Assembly (NCBI RefSeq): GCF_014652835.1
Contig: NZ_BMZO01000009.1
Coordinates: forward strand, 51,487-115,486
DNA: 64,000 nucleotides
Reading direction: 5' to 3'
DNA from: Limoniibacter endophyticus
GTDB lineage: Bacteria > Pseudomonadota > Alphaproteobacteria > Rhizobiales > Rhizobiaceae
Every line of letters begins with the position of its first letter. Position 1 is the first letter of the stretch. Below are positions 44,997 to 53,566 of the stretch, piece by piece. A model generated the notes under the pieces. That model was not told the DNA's origin. It ran no database searches and was given only the letters and a program-made list of their open reading frames with translations. The position numbers and the translations under genes were made by a program.

Positions 44997-45254
44997 ATGA
45001 AAGGCATTCTATTCGCGCTTGGCGCTGCCGTTCTCATTACCGGTTGCACGACCGCCGAAAAAACTGCCGGCGTTGGCGCGCTTGGTGGCGCAGCGATCGG
45101 CGGCCTTGCTGGCGGCAATATTGAAGGTGCAGCGATCGGTGCCGCTGCCGGTGCGGTAGGCGGCTATCTGATCGGCCGCGCGGCAGACCGTCCTGGTTAC
45201 TGCCGTTATCGGGACCCTTACGATGGCCGCACCTATGAAGCACGTTGCCGGTAA
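44997..45254 (+). CDS. Glycine-zipper lipoprotein
   Basis: An 85-residue lipoprotein. The signal peptide MKGILFALGAAVLITGC ends in a lipobox cysteine. The middle is a glycine-zipper repeat (GALGGAAIGGLAGG, then AAIGAAAGAVGGYLIG) able to form a tight membrane helix pair. The short tail YRDPYDGRTYEARC holds two cysteines. Related proteins (YMGG-like/OsmB-like) are osmotic or stress-induced envelope proteins. Start at 44997 with GAGGAGAG upstream. It is convergent with phoB across a bidirectional terminator. Confidence 0.87.
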   Translation: MKGILFALGAAVLITGCTTAEKTAGVGALGGAAIGGLAGGNIEGAAIGAAAGAVGGYLIGRAADRPGYCRYRDPYDGRTYEARCR

Positions 45255-45337
45255 TTAAAGCTCGGCAGCCTCGACATTTTTTCGCGGGGTTGTCTATGTG
45301 CTTGGCCCACGCGTGCCTGTGAGACATTGTGGGCAAA

Positions 45338-45364
45338 GAAAATGGCGGGATCCCCGCCATTTTC
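45338..45364. terminator. Bidirectional terminator between lipoprotein gene and phoB
   Basis: GAAAATGGCGGG pairs perfectly with CCCGCCATTTTC around a 3-nt loop. A/T tracts on both flanks make it work in either direction for the two convergent genes. Confidence 0.85.
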
Positions 45365-45379
45365 TTCATCCGCTAGCGG

Positions 45380-46069
45380 CTACGCCTCGCGTATCGCATA
45401 GCCGGCCCCGCGAATAGTGCGGATGATATCCGGCATTTTGTTCGTGTTCACCGCTTTGCGAAGCCGACCAACGTGAACATCCACCGTGCGTTCATCGATA
45501 TAAATGGTTTCGCCCCAGACATTGTCCAGCAACTGTCCACGCGAGAAGACCCGACCGGGATGCTGCATCAGGAACTCGAGCAAACGAAATTCGGTAGGAC
45601 CAAGGCGGATTTCGCTCTGTCGACGATAGACGCGGTGTGCCTCGCGGTCGAGAACAATGTCCCCTACCTTGAGCACTGAGGACAGCACCTCCGGCTTGGC
45701 GCGTCGCAAAAGGGCGCGTACACGAGCCACGAACTCCGGCGTCGAAAAAGGCTTTACAAGATAATCATCCGCTCCGGTGGAAAGACCGCGGACGCGATCG
45801 CTTTCTTCACCGCGCGCCGTCAGCATGATGATTGGCAGGCGCTCGGTTTCAGGCCGCATGCGCAGGCGCCGGCAAAGTTCGATGCCGGAAACACCCGGCA
45901 CCATCCAGTCGAGCACCAAAAGATCGGGAACCATTTCCTGCAGACGGATTTCGGCGTCGTCGCCGCGAGTGATAACTTCGACCTGATAGCCTTCCGCCTC
46001 CAGATTATAGCGCAGGAGAACGCATAGCGGTTCCTCGTCTTCCACGACGATGATCTTGGGTGCAATCAT
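45380..46069 (-). CDS. phoB: Phosphate regulon response regulator PhoB
   Basis: A 229-residue OmpR/PhoB-type regulator. The receiver domain has IIVVEDEEPLCVLLRYNLE, phospho-acceptor D in LLVLDWMVPG, and LVKPFSTPEFVARV. The winged-helix domain has GPTEFRLLEFLMQHPGRVFSR and YIDERTVDVHVGRLRKAV. It binds Pho boxes when phosphorylated under phosphate limitation. It is the last gene of pstS–pstC–pstA–pstB–phoU–phoB, 162 bp after phoU; that gap holds a CTGCC/GGCAG hairpin and no gene. Confidence 0.96.
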   Translation of the reverse strand: MIAPKIIVVEDEEPLCVLLRYNLEAEGYQVEVITRGDDAEIRLQEMVPDLLVLDWMVPGVSGIELCRRLRMRPETERLPIIMLTARGEESDRVRGLSTGADDYLVKPFSTPEFVARVRALLRRAKPEVLSSVLKVGDIVLDREAHRVYRRQSEIRLGPTEFRLLEFLMQHPGRVFSRGQLLDNVWGETIYIDERTVDVHVGRLRKAVNTNKMPDIIRTIRGAGYAIREA

Positions 46070-46231
46070 GCTTGGACCTCTTCTTCTGCTTTGGCCTGCC
46101 GGAGAACGGCAGGTTCAGCCAAACATTGGCGGCATTCGCCACTTTTCTCCCGTCCACGCCAAACGAAAAATGTCCGGCGCGAGAGCGAGAAGACGACCAG
46201 GCCCCACTCCGGCCGCCTTCATAAATCCCGC

Positions 46232-46927
46232 TTATACGCTGGCGGTCTCGTCCACCTTGGGACGATGCGCCGGCAATTGCTCGCCAGTGATCACATAGAA
46301 GGCATTTTCCGCCACATTGGTAACGTGGTCACCGATCCGCTCCAGATTTTTCGCGCAGAACAGAAGATGGGTGCATGCAGAGATTTTGCGTGGATCTTCC
46401 ATCATGTAGGTCAGCAGTTCGCGAAATACGGAAGTGTATTTTATGTCAATCAGCTCATCGGCCTCGCGCAAGGAAACCAGCCCCTCCGCGTTGCGTGTCA
46501 CATAATAGGTGATGACATTGTTGATCTGGTCCAGAACCAGCTTCGACATCGCCTCGATGCTGTGCGAAAGCGGTGTCTTGATTGTACCGGCATCAACCGA
46601 GCCGACCCGCTTGGCAATGTTCTTCGCCAGATCGCCGATCCGCTCCAGATCAGCGGCAATGCGAATGGCTGCAACGACCGCGCGAAGATCCTGAGCCATC
46701 GGCTGTCGCTTGGCGATCAGCGTGATTGCACGTTCGTCGAGTTCACGCTGGCGTGCATCCATCACCACGTCATCGGAAATGACGCGTTGTGCACTGGCTT
46801 CCTGCGCCTGCAGCAACGAACGCGTGGCATCAGCAACCATCGACGAAGCAAGATCCCCCATATCGCGGATCAGCCTGTCAATATGGTTCAACTCGTCATC
46901 AAAGGACGAAACGGTGTGACCGCTCAT
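46232..46927 (-). CDS. phoU: Phosphate transport regulator PhoU
   Basis: A 231-residue all-helical protein built of two PhoU repeats, each with a metal-binding motif: MAQDLRAVVAAIRIAADLERIGDLAKNI and FCAKNLERIGDHVTNVAENAFY. It links the Pst transporter to the PhoR/PhoB pair and restrains phosphate uptake in phosphate-rich cells. The frame extends far into pstB. I chose the ATG at 46927 (MSGHTVSSFDDEL), which has AGGAG six bases before it. It lies about 110 bp after pstB. Confidence 0.95.
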   Translation of the reverse strand: MSGHTVSSFDDELNHIDRLIRDMGDLASSMVADATRSLLQAQEASAQRVISDDVVMDARQRELDERAITLIAKRQPMAQDLRAVVAAIRIAADLERIGDLAKNIAKRVGSVDAGTIKTPLSHSIEAMSKLVLDQINNVITYYVTRNAEGLVSLREADELIDIKYTSVFRELLTYMMEDPRKISACTHLLFCAKNLERIGDHVTNVAENAFYVITGEQLPAHRPKVDETASV

Positions 46928-47036
46928 GGCACTCTCCTGATTGGACATGCTCATTATCCGTTCGGGTACGACGCAGATGCCGGAGCTTCCACGGCGCTGA
47001 CCGGAATGCCCGCATTGTGGGCGCGGGCGATAAATC

Positions 47037-47882
47037 TTAGCCGAAGCGGCCCGTGATATAGTCCTGCGTCCGCTTCTCACCCGGGCTGGTGAAGATGACG
47101 TCCGTGGGACCTTCTTCAACGAGAACCCCCAGATGGAAGAAGGCAGTGCGCTGCGAAACGCGAGCTGCCTGCTGCATCGAGTGCGTGACGATGACGATCG
47201 TGAAGTTCTGGCGCAATTCGTCGATAAGCTCTTCGATTTTCGCCGTGGCGATAGGATCGAGCGCCGAGCATGGTTCATCCATCAGGATCACTTCAGGCGA
47301 CACCGCAATGGCACGTGCGATGCAAAGGCGCTGCTGCTGGCCACCCGAAAGACCGGTACCGGCTTCGTGCAGGCGATCCTTCACTTCCTCGTAAAGACTT
47401 GCCTTCTGCAAACTCGACACGACGATTTCTTCGAGATCGGTCTTGTTCTTGGCAAGACCATGGATACGTGGGCCATAAGCTACGTTCTCGAAGATCGACT
47501 TCGGAAATGGATTGGGCTTCTGGAAAACCATCCCGACGCGGGCCCGCAGTTCAACAACGTCGAGCTGCGGGTCGTAGATGTCGCCGCCATCCAGCTTGAT
47601 CTGCCCCTCGACGCGACATCCTTCGATCGTGTCATTCATGCGATTAAGACAGCGCAGAAAAGTTGACTTTCCGCAGCCCGAAGGACCGATGAATGCTGTA
47701 ACCGAACGTTCGGGGATGTCTATGGAGACATCGTAAAGAGCCTGCTTCTGACCGTAGAAGACCTTCACGTCACGCGCTGTCACGCGAACCGGAAGCGGGT
47801 TCTGGTCGGGAGTACGGACAGTACCGCCCTTCTGCGAATAAAGATCGGACTGCTCGACGATCTTGTCGGTCGACATATGCAT
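47037..47882 (-). CDS. pstB: Phosphate ABC transporter ATPase PstB
   Basis: A 281-residue ATPase: Walker [20 protein letters not shown], signature [16 protein letters not shown], Walker [16 protein letters not shown] and the H-loop [12 protein letters not shown]. It drives high-affinity phosphate import. I start at the ATG at 47882, with GGAG eight bases before it. A TTG at 47915, which would overlap the pstA stop as TTGA and also has GGAG upstream, is a real alternative adding 11 residues. Confidence 0.94.
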   Translation of the reverse strand: MHMSTDKIVEQSDLYSQKGGTVRTPDQNPLPVRVTARDVKVFYGQKQALYDVSIDIPERSVTAFIGPSGCGKSTFLRCLNRMNDTIEGCRVEGQIKLDGGDIYDPQLDVVELRARVGMVFQKPNPFPKSIFENVAYGPRIHGLAKNKTDLEEIVVSSLQKASLYEEVKDRLHEAGTGLSGGQQQRLCIARAIAVSPEVILMDEPCSALDPIATAKIEELIDELRQNFTIVIVTHSMQQAARVSQRTAFFHLGVLVEEGPTDVIFTSPGEKRTQDYITGRFG

Positions 47883-47911
47883 CTTGTTCGTCTCCGTAAT
47901 GACGTCGTTGG

Positions 47912-49288
47912 TCAAGTGCGCCGCTCCAATTTGGTTCGAAGGTAGATGGCAATCGCGTTCAGCAGGATCATGAGGCTAAGAAGTACCATGATTGCCGCGG
48001 ATGTGCGCGCTTCGAAGAAGTTGCGATTCTCATTACCCTGCCAGAGATAGATCTGAACTGGAAGAGCGGTAGACTGCTCGAGCGGTGAGCCAGGAACGGC
48101 TGCCACGAAAGCGTTCATGCCAATCAGAAGCAGCGGTGCCGTTTCGCCAAGGGCCTGAGCGACGCCAATAATCGTAGCGGTCAGAATACCCGGATAGGTG
48201 ATGGGCAGAATGTGATGGAAAACCATCTGCGTACGCGATGCACCAAGACCGAGTGCCGCTGCCCGCAAGGATGGCGGCACTGCACGCAGCGCCGAGCGGG
48301 TCGCGATTATGATGGTAGGCAGGGTCATCAGCGTCAACACCAGACCACCAACCAGCGGAGCAGAAAGCGGCAACCGGAAATAGTTGATGAATACGGCTGC
48401 GCCTAGAAGGCCGAATACAATGGACGGGACGGCCGCGAGATTGTTGATATTGACTTCGATCAGATCCGTCAGCTTGTTCTTCGGCGCGAACTCTTCAAGA
48501 TAGACCGCGCTTGCGACCCCTATCGGGACGGCCAGCAGGATGACGACAAGCATCATATAGAGCGAGCCCATGAACGCTCCGGCCAGACCAGCAGACGCAG
48601 GAGCGGAACGAGAATCGACATTCGTAAGGATCTGGCTGGCGAAGGTGTAGCGTATCACGCCATCTTCCTTCAGCTGGTCCGCAAGCTGGCGGGCTGGCGC
48701 TGAAAGCTGCTGTTGCGCATCGGGAAGACTGCGATCGATATTGCCCTTGAGCCAGTTGTCGGCATTCGCCGATGCGGTCAGGTCGATTTTTACCGTCTGT
48801 CCGAGAAGCTCGGGGTTTGCAACGAAGTTGTCCCGAAGCGTAAAGCGCGCATTGGTTTCGATCAGCGACAATATCTGGCGAGTGTCCGCCTGTGTGTCCG
48901 GGGCAGCCCCGCGAACGGCAGCTTCGACCACGCGGTTCCAGTTGACCATGGTGACAGACCGCTGCCAGTCGAGCATGGCGCGGTTGAAATCGGCCGGGGA
49001 TTGACCCGCCTGGATTTCAGGCTTTGGGTCGACCTTGATAATCTCTGGATCGTAAAAAACGTCCAGCGAAGCGGTGGCCTGCATGAAGGCTGGCAACCCC
49101 TTGGAGATAATGTTGCCAAACAGCATCGCAACGAAACCCAGCGCCAGCGCGATTGCCGCAATGCCGTAGGCTTTGAAGCGTTTTTCCCGAGCATGGCGTG
49201 CCGAAAGACCGTTACGGATCAGCTTGAGGCGCTCTTCGGAACTACTGTCGGTCGTCGAACCGGTTAAATTCTGGAATGATTGAGCCAT
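47912..49288 (-). CDS. pstA: Phosphate ABC transporter permease PstA
   Basis: A 458-residue permease, longer than the E. coli protein because of an extra periplasmic segment of about 200 residues after the first helix ([17 protein letters not shown]…). The conserved permease core is at the C-terminal half ([53 protein letters not shown]). The long form is usual in Rhizobiales. It begins 2 bp from the pstC stop. Confidence 0.94.
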   Translation of the reverse strand: MAQSFQNLTGSTTDSSSEERLKLIRNGLSARHAREKRFKAYGIAAIALALGFVAMLFGNIISKGLPAFMQATASLDVFYDPEIIKVDPKPEIQAGQSPADFNRAMLDWQRSVTMVNWNRVVEAAVRGAAPDTQADTRQILSLIETNARFTLRDNFVANPELLGQTVKIDLTASANADNWLKGNIDRSLPDAQQQLSAPARQLADQLKEDGVIRYTFASQILTNVDSRSAPASAGLAGAFMGSLYMMLVVILLAVPIGVASAVYLEEFAPKNKLTDLIEVNINNLAAVPSIVFGLLGAAVFINYFRLPLSAPLVGGLVLTLMTLPTIIIATRSALRAVPPSLRAAALGLGASRTQMVFHHILPITYPGILTATIIGVAQALGETAPLLLIGMNAFVAAVPGSPLEQSTALPVQIYLWQGNENRNFFEARTSAAIMVLLSLMILLNAIAIYLRTKLERRT

Positions 49289-49290
49289 GA

Positions 49291-50664
49291 CTATTCGTAC
49301 TGCTCCCGATAGCGACGGACGATAAACAGGGCAACGACGTTCAAAAGAAGCGTCATCACGAAAAGGGTGAGACCGAGGGCGAACGCGACCAACGATTGCG
49401 GAGAGGCAAAGTCGGTATCGCCGGTCAGCTGATTGACGATAGACACGGTCACGGTCGAGACCGGTTCACCGGGATTGAGTCGCGGGAACGGACTGTTGCC
49501 GGCAGCCAGAACCACGATCATGGTTTCGCCAATGGCGCGGCTAACCGCCAGCAGGAACGCGCCCACGACGCCGGGCAGCGCCGCCGGGAGGACGACCCGC
49601 TTGATGGTTTCCGACTTGGTGGCTCCAAGCCCCAGCGAACCGTCGCGCATGGTGCGGGGGACCTGGCGCAGAATGTCATCTGAAAGCGACGAGATGAAGG
49701 GAATGATCATCATCCCCATGACGAGGCCCGCCGTCAGTGCACTGGTTGCGCGAATATCGAGACCAAGGACATTTCCTATGGACGCCAGGAACGGTCCGAC
49801 CGCGACGAGGGCGAAGAAACCGTAGACAATGGTCGGGATACCCGCAAGAATTTCAACGATCGGCTTGACCGCGTTGCGGACCGCAGGCTTCGCATATTGC
49901 GAAAGGTAGATAGCCGTCATCAAGCCAACCGGAAGAGCAACCAGCATTGCGATGGTCGCAACCATTATCGTGCCCCAAAGCAATGGAAGCAGCCCAAAAT
50001 CGCCGTGGCTGCCGGCGCCGGTAGACGAGAACCGCGGGTTCCAGACAGTACCGAAGAAGAAGTCCACGGGACTGATGAAGGTAAAGAAGCGAATGGCTTC
50101 TGTAAGCAGCGAGACAACGATACCGACCGTTGTCAGGATGGCGATGCCGGAACATAGGAGCAGAAGGTAGAAGACGACGCGCTCGACCTGATTACGTGCG
50201 CGAAGCCTTGGATCGATGCGCTTGTGGGCCATGAAAAGCGCAATGGCGCCAAGGCCCGCCGCAGCAGCAAGAACGACCGCGGAGACTATTGTCTGGAAAC
50301 TGCGCAACGAGTTCCCGGCAGCCTGTTCATAGGGAGCCAGTTCCCCCACGACACCGTAGCCCGAGGCAATCTGGCGCACTCGGGCGACTGCATGGTCAAG
50401 CGCACTACCGCCTGCTGATACGAGATCGGCTGGTAAAAGCGTCAGTATATAGGCACGCGAGATGGACTGGCCGAACATGGCCCACAGGCCAAGTACAAGC
50501 AAAGCCGGAACGAGCGTCCATATTGCAACCAGCGCGCCATGATAGGTAGGACGCGAATGGAGTTTTCCGCCAGCAGCAACAAGACCGCGACTGCGCGAAG
50601 TGCCTAGTTGATAGGCGAGCCCCAGAAGAACAAGGAGCAGTGTGGCAACGATTGCAGAGTTCAC
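49291..50664 (-). CDS. pstC: Phosphate ABC transporter permease PstC
   Basis: A 457-residue permease with an N-terminal two-helix extension and the conserved core GTIMVATIAMLVALPVGLMTAIYLSQYA, LAGIPTIVYGFFALV and GLGATKSETIKRVVLPAALPGV. With PstA it forms the phosphate channel. The start is a GTG at 50664 preceded by a run of G residues; no better ATG is seen. pstS lies 140 bp upstream. Confidence 0.93.
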   Translation of the reverse strand: MNSAIVATLLLVLLGLAYQLGTSRSRGLVAAGGKLHSRPTYHGALVAIWTLVPALLVLGLWAMFGQSISRAYILTLLPADLVSAGGSALDHAVARVRQIASGYGVVGELAPYEQAAGNSLRSFQTIVSAVVLAAAAGLGAIALFMAHKRIDPRLRARNQVERVVFYLLLLCSGIAILTTVGIVVSLLTEAIRFFTFISPVDFFFGTVWNPRFSSTGAGSHGDFGLLPLLWGTIMVATIAMLVALPVGLMTAIYLSQYAKPAVRNAVKPIVEILAGIPTIVYGFFALVAVGPFLASIGNVLGLDIRATSALTAGLVMGMMIIPFISSLSDDILRQVPRTMRDGSLGLGATKSETIKRVVLPAALPGVVGAFLLAVSRAIGETMIVVLAAGNSPFPRLNPGEPVSTVTVSIVNQLTGDTDFASPQSLVAFALGLTLFVMTLLLNVVALFIVRRYREQYE

Positions 50665-50804
50665 TTTGGCTTGGCCCCCGTCGCGAAATGGTTCGCAAAC
50701 TCGTCATGCTTGAGACAACCGAACACGCCGTACACATGTTCTGCCAGATGCTCTTACTAAAAGAAGGAGCCCGGTCAAACCGGACTCCCGACTTTTCAAG
50801 CGAA

Positions 50805-51818
50805 TTAGCTCTTCGGGCCAGCCTTGAAGGCTTCGAGAACTTCAGCGGTCTTTTCAGCTGGCTGAGCAATCAGACCGGCATTTTCGAGCGCACCACCGGC
50901 GCCGGCCATCTGTTCCGACAGGAAGAATTCAACATATTCTTCAAGGCCCGGGATCTGGCCGATATGCTGGCCCTTGACGTAGAAGAACAGCGGACGCGAA
51001 ACTGGATATTCACCACCAGCGACAGTTTCAGCCGAAGGCGTTACGCCGTCGATGGTCGCAACCTTCAGCTTGTCCCTGTTCTGGTCATAGAAGCTCAGGC
51101 CGAACACGCCGACGGTGTCCGCATTTGCGTTGAGACGGGCAAGCGTCTCGGTGTAGTCGCCAGCAATCTCGACAACAACGTCCTGACGAACGGCGGTGCA
51201 GGCATCTTCGCCGGCATCGGCTGGGAGCTCGGCAGCTTCACAACCTGGATGCATGACGCGTTCTTCGAAAACTTCACGAGTACCGTGGTTGGACGCCGGG
51301 ATCGCCAGAGCGATCGGCTGATCCGGCAACGAGGAGTCGATTTCCGACCAGTTCTTGTAAGGGTTGGCAGCAAGCTTGCCGTCGACCGGAACCTGAGCGG
51401 CAGTGGCCTTGAAAATCTGTTCCGGCGTCAGAGCGAAATCGGCCTTCGAAGCCGAAGAGGCGAAGACGATGCCGTCGAAGCCGAACTGAATTTCGCGAAT
51501 GTCGGTGACGCCAGCCTTTTCACAGGCTTCAGTTTCGGAATCCTTTATCGGGCGCGATGCATTAGCAATGTCGATCGTGTTTTCGCCAACGCCCGAGCAG
51601 AACTGCTTCAGACCGCCGCCCGTACCGCCGGAAGCGACGACCGGAGCCTTGAATTCAGGAAATGCGCCATTGAACTCTTCAGCCACGATCGAGGCGAAGG
51701 GAAGAACGGTCGAGGAGCCGGCAATCTGGATGGTGTCGCGCGACTGTGCGAAAGAGAGGCCAGCCGAAGCAGCCAGAACGACAGCGGTTGCTGCCGACGA
51801 AAGAATGAGTTTCTTCAT
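50805..51818 (-). CDS. pstS: Phosphate-binding protein PstS
   Basis: A 337-residue periplasmic protein. Signal peptide MKKLILSSAATAVVLAASAGLSFAQ. The phosphate-binding loops are visible in IQIAGSSTVLPFASIVAEEF, VVASGGTGGGLKQFC and IDIANASRPIKDSE. It delivers phosphate to PstCAB. The start at 51818 has AGGAGCGATCCT upstream. A Pho box about 70 bp further upstream marks it as the head of the phosphate operon. Confidence 0.95.
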   Translation of the reverse strand: MKKLILSSAATAVVLAASAGLSFAQSRDTIQIAGSSTVLPFASIVAEEFNGAFPEFKAPVVASGGTGGGLKQFCSGVGENTIDIANASRPIKDSETEACEKAGVTDIREIQFGFDGIVFASSASKADFALTPEQIFKATAAQVPVDGKLAANPYKNWSEIDSSLPDQPIALAIPASNHGTREVFEERVMHPGCEAAELPADAGEDACTAVRQDVVVEIAGDYTETLARLNANADTVGVFGLSFYDQNRDKLKVATIDGVTPSAETVAGGEYPVSRPLFFYVKGQHIGQIPGLEEYVEFFLSEQMAGAGGALENAGLIAQPAEKTAEVLEAFKAGPKS

Positions 51819-51889
51819 AGGATCGCTCCTGTCCATTGTTAACTCTGGACGCCCGCTTAGCGCCTGGGAGCAGGCATTAGACCTGCTAT

Positions 51890-51907
51890 GTAACAGTTAA
51901 ATGACAG
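51890..51907 (-). promoter_or_regulatory. Pho box of the pst operon
   Basis: On the minus strand the sequence reads CTGTCAT, TTAA, CTGTTAC: two direct 7-mers with a 4-bp spacer, matching the CTGTCAT-N4-CTGTCAT/C consensus for PhoB. It ends 72 bp before the pstS start. Confidence 0.85.
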
Positions 51908-52329
51908 TTTCGTGTCGAGTCGATTAAGCAACCGGAAACGTCGGAAAAACCAGTAATCTGCGCGAAAACTCGTGGAAACGACGCGCAATTATGGCGCTGT
52001 TAAGCAACCGCGCGCAAGTGTGCAACCGAGAAATATTACAATTCAATAATAGATTGAAATACACTAGCGCGGCGGCATTTCATGCCATTCTACCTGCTCA
52101 ATATGACAGCGAGGTCACAAACGCACGTGAGCGGTATCCGACGGGAAATCTGCGGGGTCTGGTAAGCCAAAAGTGACGAAGATGAGAAGTGGAGTATTAG
52201 ATTTACTCGATGATGCAAGAGGCTCAAATCACGCTCCCGCAACCAGCTCCAGCACAATCACCCCATTGTTCAAGTATAATAACAGCTTCCTGTGCCCGGT
52301 CGACTCGCCCCCTCTCGACACCGGCCTTC
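51908..52329. other. Intergenic stretch without recognisable genes
   Basis: Two small open frames on the plus strand (51991–52176 and 52173–52424) show no recognisable domain, signal peptide or convincing ribosome-binding site. I treat them as chance. The stretch is part of a decayed region between pstS and tRNA-Glu. Confidence 0.5.
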
Positions 52330-52527
52330 TCACTGAAGATATCGTTGTTCCCATTCCTCGCGGAGTAGAGACATCAAGATGTGACCCTGTCGGCCTTGAC
52401 CTATACGCAACGACGCGCGCATGACGCCCTCTTTTACGAACCCCGGGGCCTCATGAATACGGGCTGCACGCGCATTGGAAGGAAGTAAGTCAAGCCACAG
52501 GCGGTCGATATCATCCTTATTGAATAC
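52330..52527 (-). pseudogene. C-terminal remnant of a GNAT acetyltransferase gene
   Basis: A 65-codon stretch reads DIDRLWLDLLPSNARAARIH, EAPGFVKEGVMR and GHILMSLLREEW, the last third of RimJ/RimL-like N-acetyltransferases, including the NARA…H motif at the CoA site and the usual LLMSLLREEW end, followed by a TGA at 52330. The frame is closed by a TAG just upstream at 52528, and no first two-thirds of the gene are present. It is therefore a truncated fragment. Confidence 0.75.
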
Positions 52528-52620
52528 CTAGCAGCAAATTTCCTGCAGGATGCCGAGCCATAACCGTTCCCTGGCGGTGCCACGGTATGCGGTGCAACTG
52601 GCTGTCCCCTCCAAAAATGG

Positions 52621-52642
52621 AACTAGTCGCTAGCGGCTAGTT
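52621..52642. repeat. Near-perfect 22-bp palindrome
   Basis: AACTAG…CGCTAGCG…CTAGTT is symmetric except for one T/G mismatch pair. It lies between the acetyltransferase remnant and the transposase remnant, possibly a scar or protein-binding site of the lost element. Confidence 0.35.
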
Positions 52643-52689
52643 ATTGGCCTCGAAGGGATCTATATTGGCCACCATGTGAGGGGGTCCAC

Positions 52690-53047
52690 GGTTGCAGCCA
52701 GCGCCAGGTTTTCCAACAGAAAGCTCCATCGACGCAAGACGGCAGTGCACCGGGAGGCACGCTATCAGACAACCGGAGCAAACGAGGCCTGTGGAGCATG
52801 GGTTTCGCCATGACCAGTTGGCGAACGATCCGCCTGCGTACCGTCATTGCCGGGTTTACGCGAGAGGCTCTGACCATTGAACCCGTCCCGAAACTGCGCG
52901 GCAAGCATGTAGCAGCAGTTCTAAATCGTCTAATCTATCGGCATGGAGCGCCACGAGCCGTTTTTGTGACAATGACGCGGAATTTATCGGACAGATCGTC
53001 AATCTTTGGGCTTACACGCACAAGGTCAAACCGGACTTCTCGCGATC
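52690..53047 (+). pseudogene. Remnant of an IS3-family transposase (orfB core)
   Basis: One frame from 52750 reads RGLWSMGF, then TREALTIEP…KLRGKHVAAVLNRLIYRHGAPRAVFV. The adjacent frame then continues CDNDAEFIGQIVNLWAYTHK and VKPDFSR, matching the WSMDF, TREAL, GAP and DN-EF, LWAY, DFSRPG blocks of IS3 orfB. The first catalytic Asp block is degraded (VIAGF where VVD is usual), there is a frameshift near 52966, and both ends are missing. The fragment runs directly into the 3' end of tRNA-Glu. No terminal inverted repeats were found. Confidence 0.75.
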
Positions 53048-53122
53048 TGGTACGCCCAAGGGGAATCGAACCCCTGTTTGCGCCGTGAGAGGGCGCCGTC
53101 CTGACCGCTAGACGATGGGCGC
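53048..53122 (-). tRNA. tRNA-Glu (CUC anticodon)
   Basis: A 75-nt cloverleaf with an encoded CCA. The acceptor GCGCCCA pairs with TGGGCGT (one G–U), the anticodon stem GCGCC/GGCGC encloses CTCTCAC giving anticodon CUC, and the T arm is CAGGGG-TTCGATT-CCCCTT. Its 3' end abuts the IS3 remnant. Confidence 0.95.
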
Positions 53123-53185
53123 GTACCTGATAGGGCTGCATTTAGTGCGGGCCGAAGCCAAATGCAACTTGAATCTGTAAGACGG

Positions 53186-53545
53186 CTATTCTTGGGGGAT
53201 CGCACCGCCGATCGTGACGCGCGAAATTATCCGCCCCTCTATCACGTCATAGATCAAGAAGGAGTGCGAGCCATCTGCATGGCGCAATTGCAATGAAAGA
53301 CGATCACCATCAAGCGTCTGCGATACGATTTCGGCCCCTTGCGGCAGATCGATCCTGCCGTGCGCCATTGCCGTCGGAGCGACTGGCCCCGAAAGCCCCT
53401 TGTAGACAAGTGCTGCAACCACGACCATAAGGGCAAGGAACAGAAGCCCCAGATTGATTGCCATGAAGCGGATCATCTTGCGGCGTACATTTTCCACTGC
53501 CGGATCGAGCGGCTTTTCGTCAGAGAAGTCGGTTTCGTTCGTCAT
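53186..53545 (-). CDS. DUF6476-like single-pass membrane protein
   Basis: A 119-residue protein: an acidic cytoplasmic N-terminus (about 1–25), one membrane helix (MAINLGLLFLALMVVVAALVYKG) and a small beta-rich C-terminal domain (LPQGAEIVSQTLDGDRLSLQLRHADGSHSFLIYDV). It resembles the short alphaproteobacterial proteins (DUF6476) encoded divergently from rluD. Function unknown. Only 21 bp separate it from the rluD start. Confidence 0.78.
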   Translation of the reverse strand: MTNETDFSDEKPLDPAVENVRRKMIRFMAINLGLLFLALMVVVAALVYKGLSGPVAPTAMAHGRIDLPQGAEIVSQTLDGDRLSLQLRHADGSHSFLIYDVIEGRIISRVTIGGAIPQE

Positions 53546-53566
53546 ACCCGAGGCCTGTTAGAGCAA

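Noticed and set aside
51991..52424. Two small plus-strand open frames after the Pho box
   Set aside because: No domain, signal peptide or convincing ribosome-binding site, and the second overlaps an acetyltransferase remnant on the other strand.
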